A DNA stretch of 64,000 nt from Tepidimicrobium xylanilyticum (GCF_900106765.1 NZ_FNNG01000001.1:313774-377773), one strand, 5' to 3'; numbered from the stretch's first letter, positions 34,124 through 43,305 are shown. Translations and numbers: made by a program. The notes: generated by a model from the sequence alone, not told the origin.

Positions 34124-34966
34124 TTATCTAAATCTTCCCTTTAATCCAATATACTGGTCGAATACCAGTCTACTTATTTTTGCCCCAAATCTATAGGATT
34201 CGTGATCTTGGTAATAAAGGTTATCATTAAACTCCTTTGTAAATATACATATTACATAACCACCATAAGGAGTAAAAACTATGCCCCCGTCATTTCTGCA
34301 AGCATCCATACTTCCACTCTTAGAAGCAATGGAGATAAGCTCTTCATCACCAGTGTTTTCAGAATCCAAATAATACTGAGGCAGTTCTCTAGTTAAGATG
34401 GTATTGTAATGCTGCCTTTTGAATATATCTATCATTTCCTGAGAAATCTCTTGGCTCCATAATTCCCTTTTATACAGCTTTTCAAAGAATAAACCATAAT
34501 CTTTGGGAGTGGTAGTTCCTAATTTATCGTACTTATTAAAGTCGATTCTATTGTGAAGAACCGTATCCTTAAATCCTAAATTCTGACAGGTATTATTTAT
34601 ATTATCAATTCCCAGCAGGTCTATTAATATATTTGTAGCCACATTATCGCTGACGATGATCATAAGGGTAGCAATAGACTTTGCATCCAACTTAATACCA
34701 TAGCTTAAATCCCTTAAAACTCCGCTTCCTACTACAAAATGCTCTTCAGTATATTCTAATAGGTCATTACGGCTAACCTTTCCTTCATGTATTTGCCTAT
34801 ATAGTTCTGTTAGGACAAATACCTTGATGCAACTGGCTGACTCAAATTTTTCCTGAGAATTGACCCCTATAATATTCCCCTTAAAATCACTAGCATAAAA
34901 ACCAAGTTTCCCGCTAAAATTAAAGACCTCTGCATTAATTCTAGCTTCTAAAGACAGTTTATCCAT
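34124..34966 (-). CDS. Class A beta-lactamase-fold serine hydrolase, cytoplasmic, lacking Glu166
   Basis: This 280-residue protein has the penicillin-recognising fold with SxxK (Ser45-Lys48 in ASCIK), SDN (106-108) and KSG (216-218, in place of KTG). The omega loop aligns as NRIDFN...TTTP, so Asn144 corresponds to Asn170, but the general base Glu166 is Arg140. No signal peptide is present. Beta-lactam hydrolysis is therefore unlikely; an esterase, amidase or penicillin-binding role in the cytoplasm is possible. The gene is convergent with the foldase and downstream of the two-component genes (128 bp gap). RBS AGGGATAG-type purines precede ATG 34966. Confidence 0.85.
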   Translation of the reverse strand: MDKLSLEARINAEVFNFSGKLGFYASDFKGNIIGVNSQEKFESASCIKVFVLTELYRQIHEGKVSRNDLLEYTEEHFVVGSGVLRDLSYGIKLDAKSIATLMIIVSDNVATNILIDLLGIDNINNTCQNLGFKDTVLHNRIDFNKYDKLGTTTPKDYGLFFEKLYKRELWSQEISQEMIDIFKRQHYNTILTRELPQYYLDSENTGDEELISIASKSGSMDACRNDGGIVFTPYGGYVICIFTKEFNDNLYYQDHESYRFGAKISRLVFDQYIGLKGRFR

Positions 34967-35094
34967 TCTATCCCTCCAGTAATATTTAGTTCCATGTCTA
35001 ATTCGACAATTACATGAAAATTCCTTTATTTTTTGTCATTAATTTTGATTCTCTCCCATTAGCCTATATGTTTTAGAGGGAACTTAAAAGGAGG

Positions 35095-36582
35095 TTAGTT
35101 TTGCTCGTGAGTGCTTCTACTATTAGAAGCATCTTCAACAGCCGGAAATACGATGGTTATTCTAGTCCCTATGTTAACCCTACTTAATACTTCAAAATAT
35201 GCACCATGGCGTTCTACTATCCATTTAGCAATGGACAGGCCTAAACCAGAACCACCTGTTTCCCTAGCCCTCGATTGGTCAGAACGATAAAAACGGTCAA
35301 AAATATGAGGTAGGTTTTCAGGATTAATTCCAATCCCATTATCCTGTACTGTAATATGAATATTTCCATCCTTAGGACAGACCCTTAACATTATTTTTTC
35401 TCCATTGGGAGTATATTTCATGCTATTGTCAACCAATATTCTTATTGCTTGCTTTAGAAGCTGCCTATCCCCATTAATATAGGCAGGACTAGTTAGTTCC
35501 ATTTTAAAATCATGGCTTTTGTCGATTAGTTGGGCTTCTCTAACTATTTCATCCACTAGTTCGGAGGCATCTATTACTTCTTTGTGTAGTTGGATAGTTT
35601 CATTATCGCCTCTCGCAAGGAATAGCAGCTTTTCTACTAATTCCTTCATATTTTCTGCTTCCGTCTTAATTGCATCTATGGACTCTTGCAAAGTCTTTTC
35701 ATCCTTTTTACCCCATCTATCCAAAAGATTAGCATACCCCTGTATGACGGATATAGGAGTTCTTAATTCATGAGAAGCATCGGAAACAAACCTAACTTGT
35801 GACTGATATGCAGCATGAATCCTATTTAACATTTGGTTTATTGCAGCAGCTAAATCCTTTAACTCCGATTGTGAACTATCAACAGATATACGGCTATCCA
35901 ACTTATTTGCATCGATTTCACTAATAACCCCTGCCAAATCCTTAATATATGCTCCATTCCCCATGGAAGATACTTCTTTATTAAGGCTCTTAGCCGTTTC
36001 TGATAACTCTTCTAACGGCTTCAAAGTCCTCCTTATCATCCTGAAGCCTTTTCCTACATTTCCAATCAATATCAATAACTCTAATGACAGTATCGCTGAG
36101 AATAGGATTAAGAACAGTTTTAAACTAGGACCTAAAGAATAAACTATTTGATAAGGTTCTCCATCTATGGTCAATCCAATAATATATTTTACTAAGCTCA
36201 TTCTTTCAAGGAAATTCAGTCCTTGACTTGCTTCAGGTATATGGATACTTCGCTTTGCATCCTTTATTACTCCAGGTAATCGTTTTTGCAGGCTGGCAGG
36301 AATCTTTATCCCTGTTTTTAATTCTTCACCTGATATTACCTGATAGTTACTACTAGGATTTATTTGTTTTATATTACCAGAAGTCCCTTCAATAATATAT
36401 ATTATATCTTGAGCACCCTCTTCTACCTTCCATAAGGTAATGATAAAACCCATTAATAAAATCAGTATATTAATTGCAAGAAATCCGGAAAAAAGTCTTC
36501 CCAGCATTCCTAAATTTAGCTTAATAACTAACGATGAACGTATTTTATTAGTTAAATTGGTCGAAGATTTACTTTTACTCAT
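35095..36582 (-). CDS. Sensor histidine kinase
   Basis: This 495-residue membrane kinase has two transmembrane helices (about 30-50 and 154-174) enclosing a 100-residue external sensor. A HAMP-like linker (about 180-260) precedes the HisKA domain with phospho-acceptor His271 in DASHELRTP. The ATP-binding domain has N box DNSMKYT, G1 DNGIGI, F box FDRFYR and G2 GGSGLGLSI. It overlaps the response-regulator gene by 8 bp (ATGAGTAA), so both are made together. The third partner is the DUF4342 membrane protein at the operon head. The signal is unknown; envelope stress is a reasonable guess. Confidence 0.93.
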   Translation of the reverse strand: MSKSKSSTNLTNKIRSSLVIKLNLGMLGRLFSGFLAINILILLMGFIITLWKVEEGAQDIIYIIEGTSGNIKQINPSSNYQVISGEELKTGIKIPASLQKRLPGVIKDAKRSIHIPEASQGLNFLERMSLVKYIIGLTIDGEPYQIVYSLGPSLKLFLILFSAILSLELLILIGNVGKGFRMIRRTLKPLEELSETAKSLNKEVSSMGNGAYIKDLAGVISEIDANKLDSRISVDSSQSELKDLAAAINQMLNRIHAAYQSQVRFVSDASHELRTPISVIQGYANLLDRWGKKDEKTLQESIDAIKTEAENMKELVEKLLFLARGDNETIQLHKEVIDASELVDEIVREAQLIDKSHDFKMELTSPAYINGDRQLLKQAIRILVDNSMKYTPNGEKIMLRVCPKDGNIHITVQDNGIGINPENLPHIFDRFYRSDQSRARETGGSGLGLSIAKWIVERHGAYFEVLSRVNIGTRITIVFPAVEDASNSRSTHEQN

Positions 36583-37258
36583 CTTTAATTACGTACCCCA
36601 CTCCCCGTACAGTATGTATTATCTTTAGTCTAAAAGGTTCTTCAATCTTGGCACGAATATATCTTATATATACATCCACTGCATTGGTATCTCCTGCAAA
36701 GTCATAGCCCCATATCTCTTCCAGAATGTTTTCTCTGCTCAATACTATATTCTTATTTTTCAATAGATAATGCAACAGGTCAAATTCTCGTTTAGTTAAA
36801 TGTATTAAGTTGCCTTTTACCCAAACCTCCCTTTTCATTGGATCCAGTTGCAAATCCCCTACTGTCAGTTGAGTAGAATTGGTGGATTGATTTACTTGAT
36901 TCCTTTTCCTAAGGGCAACTCTAATTCTGGCCAACAATTCCTCTATTGCAAAAGGCTTAGTAATATAGTCATCTGCACCACCGTCTAATCCCGTAACTTT
37001 ATCTACAACAGCATCTCTTGCTGTAAGTAGTATTATTGGTATATCGGAAAATTGCCTTATCCTCCTCAGAACTTCAATTCCATTAATACCCGGCAGCATT
37101 ATATCTAATAGAATTAAATCAAAGGGCTGGTTTTTTGCAATCTCCAGCCCATCTCTCCCATTGAAGGCCTTCTCCACTTCATAGCCTTCGTATTTAAGCT
37201 CTAATTCAATAAAACGTGCTATTTTCTCCTCATCCTCAATTATCAGAATTCTCCTCAT
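36575..37258 (-). CDS. OmpR/PhoB-family response regulator
   Basis: This 227-residue regulator has an N-terminal receiver domain with phospho-acceptor Asp52 (LILLDIMLPG), acidic pair EDE at 8-10, and Lys in TKPF near 103. Its C-terminal winged helix contains LTKREFDLLHYLLKN and HTVRGVGYV. The start is ATG 37258 with GGTGAGG 6 bases upstream; the GTG at 37270 overlaps that site. It overlaps the DUF4342 gene by 23 bp and the kinase by 8 bp. It controls genes I cannot identify from this window. Confidence 0.94.
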   Translation of the reverse strand: MRRILIIEDEEKIARFIELELKYEGYEVEKAFNGRDGLEIAKNQPFDLILLDIMLPGINGIEVLRRIRQFSDIPIILLTARDAVVDKVTGLDGGADDYITKPFAIEELLARIRVALRKRNQVNQSTNSTQLTVGDLQLDPMKREVWVKGNLIHLTKREFDLLHYLLKNKNIVLSRENILEEIWGYDFAGDTNAVDVYIRYIRAKIEEPFRLKIIHTVRGVGYVIKDE

Positions 37259-37805
37259 TATATTCCTCACCTTTTACTTCCTTTTTAAGGTTCTCAGCAG
37301 CATTAGCCACTGAATTCATGGCACGGTTTACACTCTCTTTCCCTAAATCTGGACCAGTAAATACATATCTATACCCGAAGAATAGGCCTAGTATGATGAT
37401 TGGAATAGTAATCCAGAAGGTAAACATTACAAGGATTACTAACACGGTTACAGGTATGGTCATAATCTTTTCGCCATCTTTGATTACTTCAAAATGATTC
37501 CTATTCCCTCTATTTATTATATTACCACACCATCTAAAAAATTTGCCTATTAAATCTCCAAAAGAAACTCCATATTCATTTTTGGATTTAGCACCTTTAG
37601 TTTGATACTCTTTACTCCCGTCCTCCTGTGAGCCCTTTGAGCTGTAATAACCTCCACCTTCAGGGGGTTTCACCCGGTTTTGCTTTTCAAGATTAATTAG
37701 TGCTTCAAGTATGTCTCCATTGGCTTCTTCCAAGGCCTTTTTTGCTTCATCATATGAAACGTTAGCTCTTTTTCTCAATTTTTCAACTTGATCTAAAGTA
37801 ATCAT
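37236..37805 (-). CDS. DUF4342 membrane protein with N-terminal UBA-like domain
   Basis: This 189-residue protein begins with a UBA/TS-N-like three-helix domain (TLDQVEKLRKRANVSYDEAK and ANGDILEALINLEK, residues 3-41). A Gly/Ser/Lys-rich linker follows, then the DUF4342 core (FGDLIGKFFRWCGNIINRGN, EVIKDGEKIMTIPVTVLVI) with one long hydrophobic hairpin (about 118-148) and an acidic tail. DUF4342 proteins often neighbour two-component systems in Firmicutes; the function is not established. ATG 37805 follows AGGAGGT by 7 bases. The gene heads the operon with the response regulator and kinase, so it may report membrane state to the kinase. Confidence 0.87.
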   Translation of the reverse strand: MITLDQVEKLRKRANVSYDEAKKALEEANGDILEALINLEKQNRVKPPEGGGYYSSKGSQEDGSKEYQTKGAKSKNEYGVSFGDLIGKFFRWCGNIINRGNRNHFEVIKDGEKIMTIPVTVLVILVMFTFWITIPIIILGLFFGYRYVFTGPDLGKESVNRAMNSVANAAENLKKEVKGEEYNEENSDN

Positions 37806-37837
37806 AAACACAACCTCCTGTTATTTAATGTGGTTCC

Positions 37838-37865
37838 ATTATAACAACAGAAGCTTTGAATACAA
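37838..37865 (-). promoter_or_regulatory. Promoter of the DUF4342/two-component operon
   Basis: TTGTAT (37865-37860), 16-base spacer, TATAAT (37843-37838) on the minus strand. Confidence 0.6.
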
Positions 37866-38029
37866 TTTAAAAAAGATTAAAATTCGATTAAAATTTAAAA
37901 ACTTTTTTATTTTTGCCATTATATCATATGGAAATTATACTTTCAATGAATGAAAATATTCATAATATGAAAACCCTGCAGGAAAAGAATATATTGTATG
38001 TAATATATAAGTATATTTGATTTAATACT

Positions 38030-38057
38030 TTGTATTTAATATTATTTATGCTAGAAT
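38030..38057 (+). promoter_or_regulatory. Promoter of pck
   Basis: TTGTAT (38030-38035), 16-base spacer and TAGAAT (38052-38057), 45 bp before the start codon. The surrounding sequence is very AT-rich, so this is a moderate call. Confidence 0.4.
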
Positions 38058-38101
38058 ATTTAAGTGTAATATTATAAATTTTATATAACGGAGGTATTCC
38101 T

Positions 38102-39772
38102 ATGGCAACTATTTCAAAATTTAAAAGAAAAGAAATTAATAAAAATAACCCCATCTTTTCTCCAATTAGAACTACTGTGGAAACTGTTTTTTATGGAAAT
38201 AATGTGATAAAAATTAATACCCTAAAAGAAGCCTATAAATTAGCTAAAGATTCTGCCGGCACTATTGTCACCGATATGCCCGTATATAGGCCTGAAGAAA
38301 TAGGTTTAGATGCAGATGCTAAAATTCTACTATTCAATGATGGTGGAGTTACTGGTAGGACTGCAGCAGCAAGAAGAATTATTGGAGACCCTAATATCGA
38401 TGCTTCTAAATATGCAGAAATAATTAGGGAGGCTGTTTATAACACTAGATTTCGAAAGATGTACCATGCAGAAGCTTTAATAGGTTTAGATAAGGATTTT
38501 ATGGTCAAATCCCATCTATTAATTCCTGAAGGCTTTGAAAATACATTATACAACTGGCTGCTTAATTTTCAATATATAAATGAAAAATATGCCAAAATGT
38601 ATCAAGAATCCATTAAATTTAATGATGAAGGGGATATTTACATATTATCTGTACCAGATTGGGAAGATGTAAATCATCCGCTAGGTCTAGCCATATTCGA
38701 TCCTGAACATAATTGTGCTTGTATATTAGGTATGAAGTACTTCGGTGAGCATAAAAAAGGAACTCTCACTTTAGCTTGGGGAATTGCCAACAGAAATGGC
38801 TATGCCTCATGCCATGGTGGATTAAAAAGGTACGATATAGATGGAAAGAATAAATATACAGTAGGAGTCTTTGGCCTATCTGGTTCTGGCAAGTCTACCA
38901 TAACCCATGAAAAACATGATGGCAAATATGATATAACCATATTACACGATGACGCCTATATAATATCCACAGAAAACGGTTCTTCCGTTGCATTAGAACC
39001 TTCCTATTTCGATAAGACGCAGGATTATCCTTTGGATTCTTCAGCAAATAAGTATCTCATCACCGTTCAAAACTGTGGGGCTACTTTAGATGAAGATGGT
39101 AAATGTGTAATAGTAACTGAAGATATTAGAAATGGCAATGGTCGTGCAATAAAATCAAAATTATGGGCTGATAATAGGGTGGACAAGATAGAAGAACCAG
39201 TAGATGCTATTGTATGGTTAATGAAAGACCCTTCACTGCCACCTGTAGTAAAAATAAATAATCCGACTTTAGCGGCTGTAATGGGGGCTACATTAGCAAC
39301 TAAAAGAACCTCTGCAGAAAGGCTGACTAGTGATGTGGATAAAGATGCCCTAGTAATCGAATGCTATGCCAATCCCTTCCGCACTTATCCGCTAAAGGAT
39401 GATTATACTAAGTTTAAAGAGCTATTTGAAAAGAGAAATGTAGACTGCTTTATATTCAATACAGGCCATTTCCTAGACAAGAAGGTACCAAAAGAGGTTA
39501 CATTAAAAGCTTTGGAGCTCATAGTGGAAGGAAAAGCTGAATTCAAGCAATGGGGAAGCTTTTCAAATATAGAATACCTTGAAATAGAAGGTTTCCCAGT
39601 AAATATGGAAGATGAAAATTATATAGAAAAGCTAAATAACAGTATAGACTATCGAATAAAATTCCTAGAGTCCCTCAAGGGTAAGAGGGATGAACTAGCT
39701 CAGGAAACCTTAGATATTCTATATAATATGAAGAAAGAATTATGCAGCATAAATGCAGCAAATTGTGAATGA
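38102..39772 (+). CDS. pckA: Phosphoenolpyruvate carboxykinase (ATP-type)
   Basis: This 556-residue enzyme interconverts oxaloacetate and phosphoenolpyruvate with ATP/ADP. The kinase-1 P-loop GLSGSGKST (258-266), kinase-2 motif ILHDDAYII near 285 and the upstream CHGGLKRYD region are present. The N-terminal part differs from the E. coli type but fits a subgroup common in Clostridia. In fermenters it may run toward oxaloacetate and make ATP, or supply PEP for gluconeogenesis together with glpX and fba at the left end of the window. RBS GGAGG lies 7 bases before ATG 38102. It stands alone and ends at a hairpin shared with rnz. Confidence 0.92.
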   Translation: MATISKFKRKEINKNNPIFSPIRTTVETVFYGNNVIKINTLKEAYKLAKDSAGTIVTDMPVYRPEEIGLDADAKILLFNDGGVTGRTAAARRIIGDPNIDASKYAEIIREAVYNTRFRKMYHAEALIGLDKDFMVKSHLLIPEGFENTLYNWLLNFQYINEKYAKMYQESIKFNDEGDIYILSVPDWEDVNHPLGLAIFDPEHNCACILGMKYFGEHKKGTLTLAWGIANRNGYASCHGGLKRYDIDGKNKYTVGVFGLSGSGKSTITHEKHDGKYDITILHDDAYIISTENGSSVALEPSYFDKTQDYPLDSSANKYLITVQNCGATLDEDGKCVIVTEDIRNGNGRAIKSKLWADNRVDKIEEPVDAIVWLMKDPSLPPVVKINNPTLAAVMGATLATKRTSAERLTSDVDKDALVIECYANPFRTYPLKDDYTKFKELFEKRNVDCFIFNTGHFLDKKVPKEVTLKALELIVEGKAEFKQWGSFSNIEYLEIEGFPVNMEDENYIEKLNNSIDYRIKFLESLKGKRDELAQETLDILYNMKKELCSINAANCE

Positions 39773-39791
39773 TATATTTTCAATTATAAAG

Positions 39792-39816
39792 TGGCAAGGG
39801 GTCTGACCCCTTGCCA
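39792..39816. terminator. Hairpin between convergent pckA and rnz
   Basis: TGGCAAGGGGT pairs with ACCCCTTGCCA around CTG, an 11-bp GC-rich stem. T runs are weak on both sides, so it may work as a transcription barrier or be a dispersed hairpin repeat; it shares GGCAAGGGGT with the hairpin at 34094. Confidence 0.65.
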
Positions 39817-39820
39817 TACA

Positions 39821-40777
39821 TTAGGGATAATTCAATTGTATGGTAAGTCTATCGTAACCAATCGTGGTCTGGGGGAAAACTCTCCTTGCATTTTCAATAT
39901 GCTTTTCAGGCTCTTCCATAACTGGACTAAAATGGGTTAACAAAAGCTCCTTAACTTTCCCCTCATAAGCTAGTCTAGCTGCCTCAGAAAACAGCATATG
40001 CTTATTTTTAATAGCCCGTTCCCTATCTTGTTCATCACCATAGGTCCCTTCGCAAATAAATAATTGGCTGCCCTCTATGAAATCTGGTATTGTATCTATG
40101 GGCCTTGTATCCGTAATAAAGCTCAACTTAATTCCCTCTCTATTATCATCCAATACCATGGAAGGCTTTATAGTCATTCCTTCATATATCACTGTTTCCC
40201 CTTGCTGAAGTCTTTTCCACAGATTCTTAGGCACCCCATTGGATATGGCTTTTTCAGGGTTAAATTTAGGCCTCCTAGGTACATAGAAACTGTAGCCTAT
40301 GCAGGGTGATGAATGGTCTAATTCTAAAGTGGAAATTATTAGATCTCCATAGGATTGGCTAGACTCATCTGCCTCTTTTATCTCCAAACCATGCTTGTTA
40401 AAACTTACCACAATGGAAATCTCTGAAACCTCTACTAGATGGATGGAATAGGGAAGGTAGGAAAGGGAAGCCAATAATCCTTCTATTATCTTCTTTATGC
40501 CCTGTGGTCCTATTATCATCATAGGTGCCCTTCTTCCAGAATTCCCAATAGTCGTAAGAAGGCCTGGCAATCCTAATATATGGTCTCCATGCCAATGGGT
40601 TATCAATATCATATCAATAGATTTAAAACCCCATTTTAAAAGTCTGAGAGAGACCTGCGTCCCTTCTCCACAATCAACTAAAATCTTACTCCCTTTATAT
40701 TTTATTAATAAGGAGGACAAAAACCTTTCCGGTATGGGCATACTTCCTCCCGTCCCCAATAAAGCTAAATCTAACAT
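39821..40777 (-). CDS. rnz: Ribonuclease Z
   Basis: This 318-residue metallo-beta-lactamase-fold endonuclease matures tRNA 3' ends. The metal motif is THWHGDH (60-66: His61, His63, Asp65, His66), with further ligands in LDHSSP, ITDTRP and LTHFSP. The GEGTQ motif near 38 and the exosite-like insertion (about 165-200) suit the RNase Z group rather than a generic hydrolase. Length is normal. RBS AAAGGAGAAG precedes ATG 40777. It follows the ribokinase gene after 40 bp in the same direction, with no terminator between. Confidence 0.93.
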   Translation of the reverse strand: MLDLALLGTGGSMPIPERFLSSLLIKYKGSKILVDCGEGTQVSLRLLKWGFKSIDMILITHWHGDHILGLPGLLTTIGNSGRRAPMMIIGPQGIKKIIEGLLASLSYLPYSIHLVEVSEISIVVSFNKHGLEIKEADESSQSYGDLIISTLELDHSSPCIGYSFYVPRRPKFNPEKAISNGVPKNLWKRLQQGETVIYEGMTIKPSMVLDDNREGIKLSFITDTRPIDTIPDFIEGSQLFICEGTYGDEQDRERAIKNKHMLFSEAARLAYEGKVKELLLTHFSPVMEEPEKHIENARRVFPQTTIGYDRLTIQLNYP

Positions 40778-40817
40778 GTTCTTCTCCTTTTAATTAATTC
40801 CCTTATGTAAATATTTA

Positions 40818-41699
40818 CTACAGTCCCTTCAAATCCTCTAAATAGGGCATTCCCTCTTGTGCACCAATTTTAGTTACCGATATGGCAGCTGCCTTATTTG
40901 CAAATAACAAGCTTTCATATAAACTATTACCTTCTACAATTGCTACAGCAAAAGCACCATTAAAAGAATCTCCTGCACCAGTTGTATCTACCACATCTAC
41001 CTTAAAGGCTGGTATATTAACTTTTTTATTTCCATCGTGGTATAAAACGCCTTTATCTCCCACTGTAACAATCAATTTGTTCGGATACTTAGTTAGTAAC
41101 CCATCTGTATTGGGGTTACCAAAGGCTATCTTACATTCATGTTCATTAGGCGTTAAATAATCTATCTTGTTCACAATGCTTTCCTTAAGCTTAACTGCAG
41201 GAGCTGGATTTAAAATGACCTTAATATCTTTCCCAAAGCATAAATCTATAATGTGTTCAATAACTTCCATGGGAATCTCATTTTGAAGCAGTATAAGTTT
41301 AGAATTTAATAATATATCCATATTTTTATCTATCATATCTTTTGAAATAGAATAATTTGCACCAGGTATTACAATTATACTATTATCTTCTTCAGCAACC
41401 ACTATATTTGCCACTCCGGTAGGAACATCATCTACTATTTGAATATATTGGGTTTCAACGTTATTCCCCCTCAAGTTTTCTATCAACTTCTTCCCATTAT
41501 CATCATTTCCAACACAGCCAATAAAACCCACCTTTTTACCTAGCCTTGCTGCAGCTATGGCTTGGTTTGCTCCTTTGCCCCCTGGAAGAACCTTAAAGTC
41601 TTTACCCATTACAGTTTCACCTGCTTTTGGCCTTATATCAGATATAAAAACCAAATCAGCATTTATACTCCCTATAACTAAAATATCAAACATAGGCAT
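40818..41699 (-). CDS. rbsK: Ribokinase
   Basis: This 293-residue PfkB-family kinase phosphorylates ribose to ribose-5-phosphate. It shows LVIGSINADLVF near the N-terminus, GGKGANQAIAAARLG (38-52) and the C-terminal catalytic motif DTTGAGDSFNGAF, in which Asp is the base. Length is typical. The neighbouring nucleoside hydrolase releases ribose, so both work in ribonucleoside use. The gap to that gene is 81 bp. Regulation may come from the cre-like palindromes at 42826-42863 upstream of the pair. Confidence 0.92.
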   Translation of the reverse strand: MPMFDILVIGSINADLVFISDIRPKAGETVMGKDFKVLPGGKGANQAIAAARLGKKVGFIGCVGNDDNGKKLIENLRGNNVETQYIQIVDDVPTGVANIVVAEEDNSIIVIPGANYSISKDMIDKNMDILLNSKLILLQNEIPMEVIEHIIDLCFGKDIKVILNPAPAVKLKESIVNKIDYLTPNEHECKIAFGNPNTDGLLTKYPNKLIVTVGDKGVLYHDGNKKVNIPAFKVDVVDTTGAGDSFNGAFAVAIVEGNSLYESLLFANKAAAISVTKIGAQEGMPYLEDLKGL

Positions 41700-41780
41700 T
41701 TTCCTTTCATTTAAGTACTAAATATTTTTTAGGCTTTCTATACTAATCCTCAATATAATTTTACTTAGCCCTTGTTTCTG

Positions 41781-42728
41781 CTATTTACATATTTCATCTA
41801 GCTTTTTAAACCCCTCGAAAAGTATATCAATAAATCTCTCTCTATCAATATTGAGTAAAACTCTTGCATTAGGCCTTTCGTATTTTACCCATTCCCTAAG
41901 ATCAGCGAAAGTCTTACCCCTACTAGGCCCGTCTGAAGTATCTATATAAACTTGTAAATCCTTGTATTCAAATATTTCAGGATGTAATAAATACATTATG
42001 CTGCAAACATCATGTAATGGATAGGAAGAATAACCTTCCCTACGATGGTATCTAGTATAAAAATGTAAAAGTTCTCCGCACATTTTAGATATCCTTCCAT
42101 CCATAGCCCTCAATTTTTCAATTTCTTCATCGGTAATAGCAGCTTTATGGGTCACTTCTAATCCACTCATTATGATTGGAATGCCTGAATTGAATACTAT
42201 CTTAGCTGCTTCCGGGTCTACATATATGTTAAATTCAGCATTAGGAGTATAATTCCCAGAATATATAGAGCCCCCCATTAAGGATATTGCTTCCACCTTT
42301 TCCTTTATCTCTGGAAAAGCAGAGAATAATAAGCCAATATTTGTAAGAGGCCCTGTTGGAACTAAAATTACCTTATCCTCCAAATTCATTATCTTTTCGT
42401 ACATAAAGGTCATTGCATTGGTAGAGTCTAGTTGGAAGGTAGGTTCTGGAAAATCCCAACCATCTAATCCAGTTTCTCCATGAACTTCTTTTCCTGTTGT
42501 TAATTCCCTAATAATAGGTTTTGCTGCTCCACTTGCTGCTGGTGTAGATATTCCCAAATAAGTATAAAGCTTACGAAGGTTTAAAGTTACCCTTTCCAAG
42601 GTTTGGTTTCCAGCCACAGTGGTAACTCCCAAAATATTAAACTTGTCCTGATTTGCTAAAGCAAGTAATATAGCCATCACATCATCATGACCTGGGTCGC
42701 AATCTATGATAATATTTTTCTTTGTCAT
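41781..42728 (-). CDS. Inosine/uridine-preferring nucleoside hydrolase
   Basis: This 315-residue calcium-dependent N-ribohydrolase splits ribonucleosides to base and ribose. The N-terminal DCDPGHDDVMAILLA (9-23) is the metal-binding signature; VPTGPLTNI near 124, NAEFNIYVDPEAA near 163 and the C-terminal PLHDVCS near 237 hold other site residues. It belongs with RihA/RihC types; the preferred base is not decided by these motifs. RBS GAGGAGG is 6 bases before ATG 42728. rbsK follows, so the released ribose is phosphorylated. Two cre-like palindromes lie about 100-135 bp upstream. Confidence 0.92.
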   Translation of the reverse strand: MTKKNIIIDCDPGHDDVMAILLALANQDKFNILGVTTVAGNQTLERVTLNLRKLYTYLGISTPAASGAAKPIIRELTTGKEVHGETGLDGWDFPEPTFQLDSTNAMTFMYEKIMNLEDKVILVPTGPLTNIGLLFSAFPEIKEKVEAISLMGGSIYSGNYTPNAEFNIYVDPEAAKIVFNSGIPIIMSGLEVTHKAAITDEEIEKLRAMDGRISKMCGELLHFYTRYHRREGYSSYPLHDVCSIMYLLHPEIFEYKDLQVYIDTSDGPSRGKTFADLREWVKYERPNARVLLNIDRERFIDILFEGFKKLDEICK

Positions 42729-42821
42729 ATTCTACCTCCTCTATAAATTATAATACCCTTAACAAACATTATAATATAAGTTTATCCATTTTCTACCCCT
42801 CGAAAAGGGCTGAAAAATATA

Positions 42822-42867
42822 AACTTGTAATCGATTACAGCTAAAATACTGTAATCAATTACAAGTT
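42822..42867. promoter_or_regulatory. Paired cre/LacI-type palindromes that also form a 19-bp hairpin
   Basis: TGTAATCGATTACA (42826-42839) is a perfect palindrome and matches the CcpA cre consensus TGWAANCGNTNWCA at every fixed position. TGTAATCAATTACA (42850-42863) is a second copy with one change, centred 24 bp away. The copies lie upstream of nucleoside hydrolase and rbsK. The two arms can also pair as one 19-bp stem, followed on the minus strand by TTATATTTTTC, so it may in addition terminate the PPC-domain gene. Confidence 0.65.
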
Positions 42868-42885
42868 ATTAATTTAATCATTAAA

Positions 42886-43305
42886 CTAAAACTTAAAAAG
42901 ATTTAACCCCACTTCTTCATTAAATTCCCTGTCTACTTCTCCGTCTATTGTATCTATTATTATTTCGCCTGTAGCACTAATTACTGCTGAAGTTAAGTGG
43001 CCTCCATATGCATTATAACTAGGATCAGCTAGGGTAACATGAAGATGCAGATAAACCTCTCCTCCCATTTGGCTAACATTACCTGTTAGGCTTGTGATTT
43101 CCATGTCTCCTGTTAATTCCTTGGAGTGATATTTCTTGGTACTAGTTTCAAACAAGCCTACTACTGCCCTATTTGTAGCTCCAATACCAGTAACAGAAGC
43201 AAGTTTAATTCCCTCTTTGCTACATAAAGTCTTGATAGATTCTACTATCTCTTCTCCTTTATCCAATCTAAGTACATATTTACTTCCAAATCTCTTATAA
43301 TCCAT
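42886..43305 (-). CDS. PPC (DUF296) domain protein
   Basis: This 139-residue single-domain PCC/DUF296 protein is widespread in bacteria and also fused to plant AT-hook proteins. The metal-site histidines are in YLHLHVTLAD (near 88) and YGGHLTSAV (near 101). The earlier VTGIGATNRAVVGLF block is typical. Function in bacteria is not established; a trimeric metal-binding or small-molecule role is likely. The ATG at 43305 follows GGAAGGG by 6 bases; longer frames are not supported. It lies upstream of the nucleoside hydrolase but is probably separated from it by the hairpin at 42822. Confidence 0.85.
   Translation of the reverse strand: MDYKRFGSKYVLRLDKGEEIVESIKTLCSKEGIKLASVTGIGATNRAVVGLFETSTKKYHSKELTGDMEITSLTGNVSQMGGEVYLHLHVTLADPSYNAYGGHLTSAVISATGEIIIDTIDGEVDREFNEEVGLNLFKF

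Noticed and set aside
37960-38154. 64-codon minus-strand frame overlapping the pckA start
   Set aside because: It is an AT-rich antisense frame that covers the pckA promoter and RBS, with no coding character.
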